Below, piece after piece: positions 23,231-34,900 of a stretch of DNA of 64,000 bases (position 1 is its first letter; each line of letters starts with the position of its first letter). The translations under genes were made by a program, and so were the position numbers. The notes under the pieces are model-generated. The model worked only from the letters and a program-made list of their open reading frames with translations, was not told where the DNA came from and searched no databases. Source of the stretch: Siphonodentalium dalli (lineage: Eukaryota > Mollusca > Scaphopoda > Gadilida > Siphonodentaliidae); contig CP136068.1 of the NCBI GenBank assembly GCA_032622095.1, forward strand, positions 162,955,465 through 163,019,464, in the 5' to 3' direction.

Positions 23231-23582
23231 ACGGCATGAACACGACTTCAACACGACTTCAACACGACTTCAACACGGATGACCACGGCGTGCACTCATA
23301 TGACCACGGCATGTACACGCCGTGTTCAGACCGTTTTTGAACACGCTGGCCATTTTGCCGTAATTGATCACGCTAAGAACACGACTTCAACACGGATGAC
23401 CACGGCGTGAACTCGGGTGACCACGGCATGTACACGCCGTGTTCAAACCGTTTTTGAACACGCTGGCCATTTTTCTGAAGTTGACCACGCTAAGACCACG
23501 CGCAATTTTTCCGTGTTTTTTCCGTGTTAAAATGTTGACCACGCGTGGTTTTGAAAAAACCACGGGCCTTGTACTGTATGAC

Positions 23583-23968
23583 ATTTTGGAAGATCAGTTC
23601 CGGTATATATAAGTTTTGCAATGCTTCGGTGGTCTATAGTATAGCTCCGTCGATGACAATGTTGTGTATTTACTTTGGTATCTAAATATATCATTGCGAA
23701 AAAGCAATATGGTCCATGCAGGAACTAATTATCATAGTATGCGAATACATTTGTAGTATGAACTGTTTACACAGGTCAAATATGCACTGGCCTATTGGTA
23801 CAGAGTATCACTTAATTATTTGTATTTTAACATATGCATGTACTTCGGGCTTTCATGTCTTCTATGTTTTATCTACAATATGGTTTGATTGTCAATATAT
23901 ATTAAAACTATAATATCAGTTTATTTTTAAATAGAAAACTAGTCCATAAACCTGATGTCTATAATCAG
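23583..23968. other. Short spacer between two large transposons
   Basis: No feature recognised. Confidence 0.4.
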
Positions 23969-26900
23969 AGCAAAGCTCTATACATGCCCTTACCGAAATC
24001 ACAAGCCCTCGGTAAGCATTCAGGAAGGATTCGAATGCTTACAAATGAAGACTTAAATGAATCCTTATCTCAATCAATGCAATGGGCCAGTTACAGGCAA
24101 AATAAGCACTCGAAACAGAATTTAGCCCTCAATAGGGCCGAGTTATTTAAATGAGCTAAGTACTCCCATAAGCACTCAAAGGCTTATTAAGCCTTCGAGG
24201 GTTTAGCTCATTTAAATAAGTCGGCCCTATTGAAGGCTTGTTGGTTCCCGTAAGCACTCGAAGGCTAAATAAGACTTCATAATTTGCATATAAGGCTTCG
24301 AAGGCTTATATTTAAGGCTTCGAAGCCTTATATTTAAGGCTTCGAAGCCTTATATGCAAATGATGAAGGCTTAAATGAAGCCTTACGAACCATGTCTCGA
24401 ATCCTTAAATTGGTTCCCGAATGCTAAAGATTATGGTGAAATGATGGCCTGTTTTCATAGAGTTACTTATACTGCATGGAAATGAGGGATAACTCTATGC
24501 AGGATGCATGGAATATGGGTGGTGTCATCAAAATTGGATATCCATTCTGGAGATGTTAGAAATAACAAAACAATTATGAAGTGATAACAATTTTATATTT
24601 GTGAAATGAACAAATTTGAGTATATATGTATATCAAGAATTTATGTTAGCTGTCACTATCATGTCCATGTTTAATGTAATTTGATTTATGTACTCTCAGG
24701 CTCCATGTAGGTCGCCCCTAGCTGATAAATTGTTTAGGATATGTCAATTCCACTGGCGATGCATGCAGTCTCAGTCTTCTTTTCTGGGAGTCGTTTTCAA
24801 ATTCTGAAATGAGAAATAGTAAACAAATTTTAAATTATGTTTACATCAGAAATAACTGAAATGATATTATTATGTTTCAGAAAATGAGTTATGTGATTGA
24901 TACAGTTGTTTGTAAATTTATCAAAATTGTATTGGACTGAATATCAATATTTTTAGCTAGCATTGAACTATTAAAATGCCAAAAAATTATATTGGTGATG
25001 TTTTTAGTGGATTTAACATCTGATAAACCAACCTTTGAGTGATAATCAGTTTATGATATCATTATGGCATATCCAAAATTGAGATTATATAGCTGATTAG
25101 ATATTCTATATGTGTGCATTAACTGGAAGGAAATGGTTCAAATAATAAGAAAATAAGATATCCAATTTATAATATAATGCTACTTTTATAATGCTAATTT
25201 AACTTACTTTTTGCATTAATGCCCTTTGCTGTCATTTTCTTGTTAAATAGGAAATCATTGGACCAGCGATATGGTTTCATATAGGTTCCTATATCAATAT
25301 GCTCCTATAGGATATACATCCAACATGGCGGCGCGTCCCGTATCCAATCACGTGATTAAGAACGCTCTATATTACCAGTTTTGGAACACATTGGCTCCCC
25401 TGCATTTAAATTACCATAGGTTCAAACAAGACGTGTATTAATGCTTGTTCAATATGCCAACATTATCTTCCTCTGAAATTGATGTTACCATATACTAATA
25501 ATTAATTAATTATGAATAATAAATAGATTATGTACACTGAAAATTCATAAAACACCAGAAGTCAACACAACCTTTTTAGTATTTACCCAAATATCAATTC
25601 ATGCAGTTAATTGTCAACAGATGGAGATTGTAAGTTTAAAAATCAATGCACAAAATTGAGCAGTTATTTTAAAGTCACAGAAAAATTATGATACCATGCA
25701 TCTATTTAATGCTGAATTTTTAAAATAACAGTTAAATAGATGGTATCATTGTTTTCTTTGCTGACCCCAACATTATTTTTGTAACTCCATGCAAATTGTA
25801 ATGCTGACAATTAATTGACCTGTATCTGTCAGGCAACCTCAGCAAAATTTCATATTTTTTGGAGACCTGTCAATTTAAAATGTTATTAACTTTTAATTAA
25901 ATTGCCAGTTATTTATAATACTTAAATTACGAATAAAGTATAAATATAAACATCATCCTATATGTTATAATTTGATAAAATAAATGCAAAGTATATACTC
26001 ACCTGAATTTAAACTATCAGTAAATAATCCTGCATGTGACATAAAGAAAACCAATATAAACCATGACTTCCCATTGTGAGCTATCCAAAGTTTGTGAAGT
26101 CTGAGAAAATTCCATCTGGTCTCAATTTGCATTGAGGGCAAGTCAGGGTGATTACATAACAGGTACTCATAGACACAGAGTAAAGCAGTTGTCCCAATTA
26201 AATAGTAGGATTGATTACAATGTTAAAGTGATTTATTACTGGCAATGAGATGAATCAGACTTATACAGGGATGTGGCTAGAGGGTCTCCATTGGGCAAGG
26301 GGGTGTTCACCTTGGAATTTCCAACTACATTTCCTCCCTTGCACCAAACCCCCAAATTGCACCCCCCCCTTGGGCATTGATTTTTCTCTATTGGTACCTT
26401 GGATGATATAGACTAGCTGTTCTGAATTATCAGTGGGCCAAAATATCTTGAGAAAAATATAGAGATCTTGAGAAAATTGCAAAATCTCCTATAAAATTAT
26501 TTATTGCTATAGGTTGTCTCAAAATGTCCTTAACCATGGCAATTTTCCTATATGAAATACGGTCCTATAATTTTCCTAATGTGAATCGTCATTTCCAATA
26601 TGATTCCTATAGGTTCCTATATGACATTTCCATATGGGGTCCTACAAGTTGAAAAATTATTAATTGTATTAATTATTTAATTAATTTTAATTTATTAAAA
26701 TTCGGATTAAACCACAATATTTACACCATGTGAAAGCTTGATAAATTCTGAATATTTTCAAATGTATATTGCCAAACAAATTGTTAAAACTACAAATTTG
26801 CCAAATAATTATAAATTTTTCCATATATTTCTCCATGTTGGACTTGGTTAATTTGCAGCTTCAGATTCAGAACAGTTTTGTATTGAATTTGTATTCTAAG

Positions 26901-27347
26901 TCGAGCATCGAGGGCTAAGAGGCCAACAATATATTGAAGCCTTAATTTGAATGCTGATTTTAGAGTCATATGTCTGGCTGAAGTCTAAGTTTTATTAGTT
27001 AACAGAAAATGTTAGCCTTCGCCACAAGCCCTCATTTTCCAGAGTGCTTATGTGGGAGACCTAAGGATTCGATTCCTTATCGAGTGCTTATACCTGCCCG
27101 GCTGCACTGCATCTTAATCACTCGAGTCCTAAGCGAGTGCATTCGAGTCCTAAGCGAGTGCTTACTGTGATCGATATAAGCACTCAAGTCCTAAGCGAGT
27201 GCTTACTGTGATCGATATAAGTACTCGAGTCCTAAGCGAATGCTTATTGTGATTGACATAAGCATTCGAATCCTTGGCGAATCCTTGTTGAAGGCTTATT
27301 AAGCCTTCATGCTCGGTAAGGGTGTATATATAGCGTTTAGCTCTGCT
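23969..27347. mobile_element. 3.4-kb DNA transposon with CGAGTGCTTA/AAGGCTTCGA arrays
   Basis: Imperfect TIRs of about 30 bp: left CAGAGC...CCCTTACCGA, right TCGGTAAGGG...GCTCTG. Subterminal arrays of AAGCACTCGA, AGGCTTCGAAGCCT and similar fill 24000-24420 and 26900-27310. At 24120-24245 a hairpin has arms CAATAGGGCCGAG / CGGCCCTATTG. No transposase seen. A second element seems nested inside (25262-26650). Confidence 0.6.
25262..26650. mobile_element. Possible nested element with CCTATAGG motifs
   Basis: Motifs of the form TATAGGTTCCTATA occur only near 25278-25325 and 26510-26645, in inverted arrangement, bracketing AT-rich sequence. This resembles subterminal repeats of a nested non-autonomous element. 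Ends and target duplication are not defined. Confidence 0.4.
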
Positions 27348-28272
27348 TGAATAGTTGAATCCACCAACTAATGGAAAACAAGAAAACAAAAGTAAATACT
27401 CTCCCATTTATATGACTATATTCTACCTACATGCTGTGATATTTTAGTCTAACACAATCTTTACTAATAAACCAAGCAATAACAAAAATTTATTCCAAAA
27501 CCGGAATAAGAAATATTTGTTTATGGCCGCATGTTAATACCACTTTGTTGACACCTTTGGATTATCAGTGTGGGTATGTTAACTTAATTGTTCATTGTCT
27601 ATAGGATTGAAATCCAACTGATAAGGATTAGAGACAAGTTTCTCATTTTTCGATCACGCTATAATAATATGTCAGTAAAATAAGTTAAATATTGTGTGGG
27701 TGGAGTTAACACCTTCACTGTCGTAATAAGATAAATATTGTGTGGGTGGAGTTAACACCTTCACTGAAGGCTTGTGTGGTCTCATCAGCCGTCAATAAAT
27801 CATAATTAATTTAATTAGTATCGCCTTTTTTTAATTTATAGTTCCCGGGCTATATGCAGTGAATTAATGACACTGATGTATATGGGGTCTGCCATCTAAT
27901 CACTGCAATGGCAGAGGACTGATTGTTGATTAGACTTTTGTGGTGTGCACATCGTAGTTGTGATAATTAATGAGTTACTTCAATAATTTCTTGAAATATC
28001 TTTCTACAAGATGTTTTCAACTTCCTGTTTTAATTATACCTTTTGGAGACATAAAGTAACTTAATCAACATTTTTAATTCTACGAAAGTTGGAAAAAAAA
28101 TAAGTGAGTATAATTTATTATTTTTACAAATTGATATGTCAAATGATACACAAGGTGATTGTCATTTGAAACAGGCCATTATTAAATAAATGTAACTTAA
28201 TCAACATTTTTGATAAAAGGTACATTTACAGGTATCACCTGGTATCACCTTGAAGTTTATTGACACCGACAC
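27348..28272. other. Spacer upstream of NIT2-B
   Basis: Contains a tandem pair at about 27685-27768 (AAATATTGTGTGGGTGGAGT then TAACACCTTCACTG). The initiator exon and promoter of copy B should lie here or further upstream, but I could not identify them. Confidence 0.4.
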
Positions 28273-28613
28273 CATACTAACGCTGAAGGGGTCACTCTCA
28301 CAAAAAAAAGTGCTGAAGGGTACACATGGTTTGAAAATGTGCTGAAGGGTACACAGGGTTTGTGATCGGCGCTAACACCGTTACTTAAACTGTGTTTCTG
28401 AATGTCTGGCACCCATTAGCAGTTTGTTTTCAGTTCATTTTAATGTTCATTGGAACGTAAACTGTTATTCTCTAACAGAAATCATGGCAGATACAAAAAC
28501 TATATATAAACGCATTTAAAACGACATTTCAAAACCTGTGTACCCTTCAGCACATTTTCAAAACCTGTGTACCCTTCAGCACGTTTTTTTGGTGAGAGTG
28601 ACAACATACTAAC
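28273..28613. mobile_element. Palindromic MITE with 9-bp flanking repeat
   Basis: Inverted arms GTCACTCTCAC...GTGCTGAAGGGTACAC (28291-28350) and GTGTACCCTTCAGCAC...GTGAGAGTGAC (28530-28602). Each arm itself contains two direct copies of the GTGCTGAAGGGTACAC motif. CATACTAAC occurs just outside both ends (28273-28281 and 28605-28613), consistent with a 9-bp target duplication. Confidence 0.7.
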
Positions 28614-28694
28614 ATCCAAATAATCAGAAATAATTTATTATTATCGGCTCAATTAACAAATTACAATAATAGCTAATCGGGCCAAGTTCAGACT

Positions 28695-28795
28695 TATTAT
28701 TTGACTTGCTTCATTGTTATTTGACTCGCTTCATTGTTATTTGACTCGCTTGTAATACATTGATGTTGTTATTTGACTCGCTTCATTGATGGAGA
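28695..28795 (+). repeat. Short TTATTTGACTCGCTTCATTG repeat
   Basis: Four imperfect copies lie immediately upstream of NIT2-B exon 2, within intron 1. Confidence 0.75.
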
Positions 28796-28811
28796 TTTAA
28801 TATTTTGGCAG

Positions 28812-28930
28812 CATTCAGACTGGGACTGATTCAGCTTGCAGTGAATTCTGTCAAGAACGACAACTTAGCTCGAGCGCGGAATCTGGTGAATGAAGCAGCT
28901 AACAAAGGAGCACAAGTTATCTCCCTTCCT
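28812..28930 (+). CDS. NIT2: NIT2-B exon 2
   Basis: 119 nt after acceptor TTTTGGCAG, phase 1 in and phase 0 out. Encodes [20 protein letters not shown] and onward to VISLP. The frame upstream has stops in the intron and no usable ATG, so this is an internal exon. Donor GTAAGA. Confidence 0.92.
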
Positions 28931-31900
28931 GTAAGACCACAATTAAATATATCCCATTATCATTTATGCACATTATTTCATGTATGATATAAATAGACAG
29001 ACCGACTTCACTGTGTAGAGGTCTCAAGAGGTCACATGCTTGTAGTCACTACTGTAGGTACATGTGTATCACTTGGTCATTCAAAATGTGTGGGAAACGT
29101 TTTCCCTACAACATGGCTTTATACCCACAATGGCGATTACCAACTTTGTTCACAATGACCGTTAATACTATAGTAGAGTATGTGATCATGGTATAAATAG
29201 ATATAACTTATCTGAACAGAGAAGATTTTATTGACCAAGCATGTTAAAGGTACTCACAGTGGGTAAATGTGCAAACAATTAAAAGTCTGTAAAACATCAC
29301 CTCTAAGAGGAACATAAAGAAATAGATAAACAGTGTTCTTATATTCATTATTGATAATTCTCCAATGATGAAATTTCATGTGTTGAAACCATTTGATGTA
29401 AACAAACATCGCTAATCATGTAGTACTAAGTTCAAATATTTTAGTCTGAATATGATTTTCAGAATATTTCTCAAGGCTTTGACCTTTTCCAATGTCTACC
29501 ATTAAGTTTTTATTGAACTTTCATACTTTGAACGAAGTCAATTTATTTGTTCACGAACTTGCATCTTGATTATAGTTGTTTTATAGACTTCCATGTTATT
29601 TCACATGAACCCACTTCGAAAGTTATGGGTCCTTTTAAGCACAAGCAGGTATTTATTGAAAGTCAAATGAGTCCAATAAAGGAGTGTTATGTGTTGTTGA
29701 TATGTGATAATGGACCAGGCTGTGGTGGAGGTAGGTGCCACTGGGAGCCACATATTATAATCTTTGTGTCAATATTTGAATGTAAATACATCATCCTAGC
29801 CCTTCCTAATTACAAGTAAATGCATGAAACATATGATATTTTTCTCCTTAAAATACAGATTTTTTAGAATCACCAATCAGTCGCATTCAATACAAATTGA
29901 ACTCAGTATATTTCGTCTCTTTCAGGAGTGCTTTAACTCTCCGTATGGAACTTCTTACTTTAAAGAATACTCGGAGAAGATTCCTGGAGCTTCTACCCAG
30001 ATGCTTTCATGTGCCGCGAAAGAAAATAAGGTCTTCTTAATTGGAGGTGAGCTCACAAAATAAGGTCATTTCAATTGGAGGTGAGCTCACAAAATAAGGT
30101 GTTCTTAATTGGATATGAGCTCGTAAAATAAGGTCATCTTAATTGGAGGTGAGCTCGTAAAATAAGGTCATTTCAATTGGAGGTGAGCTCACAAAATAAG
30201 GTCATCTTAATTGGAGGTGAGCTCGTAAAATAAGATCATCTTAATTGGAGGTGAGCTCGTAAAATAAGGTCATCTTAATTGGAGGTGAGCTCGTAAAATA
30301 AGGTCATCTTAATTGGAGGTGAGCTCGTAAAATAAGGTCATCTTAATTGGAGGTGAGCTCGTAAAATAAGGTCATCTTAATTGGAGGTGAGCTCGTAAAA
30401 TAAGGTCATCTTAATTGGAGGTGAGCTCACAAAATAAGGTCTTCTTAATTGGAGGTGAGCTCATAAAATAACGTCTTATTAATTGGAGGTGAGCTCACAA
30501 AATAATGTCTTACTAACGAAAACGATTTCGCCATCGAGAGTCACTGTATTTAATTAATATATAAGAATGACGCTTCTTGTTGTCAATTTGGATATAATAT
30601 TTATAAAATTTACTACTTTGAGTAAGATTATTCTCCATTTCTATTTGATCACCCTACCGGAGTGTTTCACATCACTTTAACAATTCGTTTAAATGTTTTT
30701 CATTTTTTCTTACATTTTTTAACAATTATAAAAAATAATATATAATTTGTTAGGCCAATGCATTCTCTTATATATGTGAGGCGACCTATGGTCGACTCGC
30801 ATATATAAGAGAATGCGTTGGTACATGGTTTTTCAGGAAGCTCCCATCATGAAATGATTTCATAGTTAGCTCTAAATGGTTTGTCTCTCTGTTTTTTTCC
30901 TTTTTTATTTTGGTGTTAAATTTAAGACCGTATGACTATCCGGGTGTCAAAGCATCATAAATATGGCTCGGCGGCACCAGATGATTGGGGCGTACAAATA
31001 ATTAAATTAAAAAAATAATTCCCAATCTACCTACCCTACCCAGGTGTTAGCAGAAACACGGATCTATTTTTTATGACTTACTAGCAGAATAGAGTGCCCT
31101 AAAAACCTTAAAATTGTTGTGGAATTGCCTCAAATTTGAGGTCTCATTGTGAGAACCATGAAAAATACAAAACTTCTTTGACAAGAATTCAACATCCTGA
31201 ACATAGCGAAATGAACGTAGGCGGAGTCAAGTCTGAGTTTAGTGTGCCTGTCATTTCCAGAATGAGTTTTCACCAATTGGGAACTTCAATCTGAGTCTAT
31301 GTCTCCCATAGCAGATCAGGCCATGCAGAATGAGGTCCCCAGAGGGTGAATTTAGTGATGCTAGCCCACTATGCAGGATAGCATCACTAAATTCACCCTC
31401 TGGGGACGGGTCCTACTAAACAACGAACACAAACGAACATAAACGAACACAGGTCCAAAAAGCGGAATAGAAGGGTGAAATTTGGTTTGTGTGTGCGTGT
31501 GGGTCCACTCTATGTGTATGTGGTGTTATTTCCAACTTTTATCACTTAATTTTTACACGCCCGTTTGAAAAAACGGCCGTATTATAGTATTGGTCTGTCC
31601 ATCCGTCCGGGCGTCCGTCGAGCCGGGCGTCCGTTAACCTGGTTTCCGGATGATAACTTTAGTTAGAGTGAACCAAATTTAATAAAATTTGGTATGTGGG
31701 TTTATTAGGAGAAAAGACAGCTCAAGTTCGAATTTGGGTTCCGTCCGTCAATTTTCACCGGAGTTATGCCCCTTATTTGACGTAATTTGACTTAGAAAAT
31801 CCCTGAAATTTGTTGTCCGGATGATAACTTTACTAGAGCTTATCGGATTCAATGATAATTTGGTATATTACTTTCTCCCACCAAAACACAGGTCAAGTTC

Positions 31901-34900
31901 AAATTTGGGTTCCATCTGCCAATTTTCCCCAGAGAGGGCGTATTTTGCACGCCCAGCGTAGCTCTTGTTGAGTTATTAGCATTATTTGAATACAAAGCTA
32001 CTAAACAACGAACACAAACGAACATAAGATTAGCCGTATTGCAAAGGTGTTAATTAACTACGGCTTACTCTTTGCATATCTGTGAGTTGTTTTTACTGCA
32101 AGGTGATTGTCAGTTTTGTCACTGATGGCAATAAAAACACGGGAAACATCAGAGGTCGGCGGTATGTATGAATTCATGTATGAATGTGATCCGAAGTACG
32201 AACTATTGTTTCGCACACAGCCACACATACATATGGTTCTTTCTAAGTTTAATTTCGTCGTCATTCGTGCCGGAGTCGCGGGCGGGAGAGGATCTGTACC
32301 TTCGGATGCGCCACAGACCATCGGCCCGGCACGGATCACTCACCGGCTTATCTGCAGGAATAGCCAGCATGGACCGGATTAGTCCGACGCTGGTACCCAG
32401 TGTCGACCGGCTGTGCTGTATGCCACGGATTAGCCTGGATAACTCGACAGCCATTATCTGATCCCGCTTCGATCTCAGATTTTGGTTGTCGAGTTAGCTC
32501 TGTTGACAGAATGGAGGGCGAAGTACTTTGCTGGAAACCCTGCCGTCTCCTGCTAATGGATCACCAGAGCGGGAGAGTTGGACTTCGGACACCAGCGAGG
32601 GAAGATGCCCTTCAGGACGTCAACGAGATGATGCCAGGAGAAGACAGGAGCTGCTGGATAAAAGTTACCAGGACACCCGGACGACTTCCAGCTGGCCTTA
32701 ATTCTTCTCCTTGGATTTGACCATACCATCTCGTCAGCCATCCCTTTGGAGCAGCCTGGACTCCGGATACCATCTAGCAGGAGTCCACCTTCACCACAAC
32801 CGTCACCGACGAGGCACCAACACCTGCTGGGACACTGCAGCTACCATCAACCTGCAGTGTTCCAGGGGGCTAAACACCCCCTCGTCTGGACACCAACGAC
32901 GGAAAGAACAAGAATTTGCATACAAAAGAAAGAAAAAATGCTTCTTCCTTCTTTTTTTTTATGTAAATAAAGGCTAAAAATGAGGGGTTAGGGAATGGGC
33001 CTCTCGGCCCATTCGAGAATCCCGGGGTTAGCCCCCCTCCAAACACTCCCTATATAATTTCGTCGTTCGATTTTCCACTTCTCCTCGATAGAGGATATTA
33101 TGTTCGTTATTTTTATCAGTCGAAAAAGTTGCACATCAAATTTGTTCAACTTCCATCTTAAGATTACTACAGATAAGGTCAGTCCCGTCGTAGCGACTTG
33201 CAGCGACATGAAGTTGAACAAAATTTATGCAGTTTGATCGGTTGTTGTGTTTTATAATGGACATGACAGTTCGCCAGACTTGTGTCTGTTTTTCCTATTT
33301 CAATGCGGAAGCGCAGTTGTTTTCTGAATTTAATTGGTGTAGTGAGAATATCTCAGACCACACGTATACACTTATACATGTATATGTATTATGTTTTCGG
33401 ACCTTTTTCGTGTGTTGATCGATCATATTTTGTGGGCATGGAACTATGTCTCATGTACCCGTCCACGGTAATAACTATAACCGAGAAATCTTTAGAATAT
33501 TGTGTTGTTGGAGAACAAATCAATGTGACCAACAGTCTAGCAGATGGTGAACCAAAGCATTATCAAATGACCTCAACGTTAGTTATTAACTGAGTTGTTC
33601 CTTCGAAAATCCAAAGGATGGAACCAGTCTGGCTTTCATGTTTTGTTTTTGGTGAAATTGGTTATTAGGGAAATTCTGTTACGTGTATCTACCGAAAATA
33701 TTCGCTCCTAATAAATACTAGTTTAGAGTGCACTAACCTTTTCACAGGCTTGTCTGATAATGTGCGCGAGACATAGCTCCAAACCTCAACAGATCTACTT
33801 ACATATTAACCTAACTATTTATTATATCGTTGACATGTTTTAGTCGATAATACACTCCCCATTTGAGCCAAATAGACCAACTGAACGAAAATGGCACCAT
33901 CCTTGATATTTCTGTGGCATACTAGTACTTATGTCACATTATTGCCTCGTTAACATTCTGATATGTAAATATAAGAAATCAATTATTGTTTCGTTCATTT
34001 CCATGGTGTGTGAATGCTTGTGAACCTGGAAAATGTTAGAAGTGATTCTGCATGTCACGCCATTTTCAGGCCTATATATGCATTCTTACCCATTAAATTG
34101 AAAGAGACAAACATTCGTTTCCCAAAATGGCAAAGAATAGTGACCACTCGCTCATATACTCTAAGAGAATCCCCTCACAAACCGCGAGAGAAAATACAAC
34201 ATATTTCTTGATTAACTGCTGTCGAATTTAACCACATAGGCCTACATAAAATGGAAGAAAAATTCAGGCTAGAGAGTTCTATCTCCATGTGCACTCTGAT
34301 CCGGAAGCGAGACGATGGTTTCGTAAGCAAAAGGGTTCTATCTCTAAATACATTTATTATAAAACTGGCAAGTTTCTAGATCGGAGACTTCGGATATAAT
34401 AATATTTTGGTTAGCTTTAACATTTTAAAACATGACGACACACACTGAAAACGATTTACTTGGTAATTCCCGTCTCGAAATTTCAACATAGATTTCCCAA
34501 CAAAATGATAAATGTTGGATAGAACCATCTGATCTGATTCTCACATGACGATATATAAGCTCGATAAAAAGAGCAACTCAAATGTTTTGTTAGATATGCA
34601 TTAAAACGCCGACCTTGATGTTTCCCGTGTTTTATTGCCATCAGTGACAAAACTGACAATCACCTTGCAGTAAAAATAACTCACAGATGTGCAAAGAGTA
34701 AGCCGTAGTTAATTAACACCTTTGCAATACGGCTAATCTTATGTTCGTTTGTGTTCGTTGTTTAGTAACTTTGTATTCAAATAATGCTAATAACTAAAAA
34801 AATAAGTGATCAAAGTTAGAAATAACACCACATACACATAGAGTGGACCCACAAACCAAATTTCACCCTTCTATTCAGCTTTTTGGACCTGTGTTCGTTT

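Larger units (their letters stand above)
20002..23582. mobile_element. 3.6-kb DNA transposon with CCGTG/CACGG subterminal arrays
   Basis: TIRs ATACAGTAYAAGGCCCGTGG lie at both ends, continuing into a TTTTTT run. TA dinucleotides stand where a TA target duplication would be expected. Dozens of AACACGG / GACCACGG motifs cluster at 20030-20340, 20818-20935, 22665-22745 and 23190-23560. Two internal direct duplications are present (period about 595 bp at 20235-21425; about 508 bp at 22250-23230). No transposase is recognisable, so it is non-autonomous or very diverged. A reversed TTAAAG-type MITE fragment is nested at 21889-22076. Confidence 0.75.

Noticed and set aside
27309-27317. ATG CTC G followed by GTAAGG, with a phase that would fit as exon 1 of NIT2-B
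   Set aside because: It lies within the terminal inverted repeat of the 23969-27347 transposon, so the match is probably chance. Transcript evidence would be needed.
30047-30508. CRISPR-like regular repeat spacing
   Set aside because: Units are contiguous with no unique spacers, and the DNA is eukaryotic. It is a minisatellite.
32107-32977. Overlapping open frames on both strands in a GC-rich block
   Set aside because: No recognisable domain, both strands are equally open, and it lies inside a TIR element. Left as unidentified interior.
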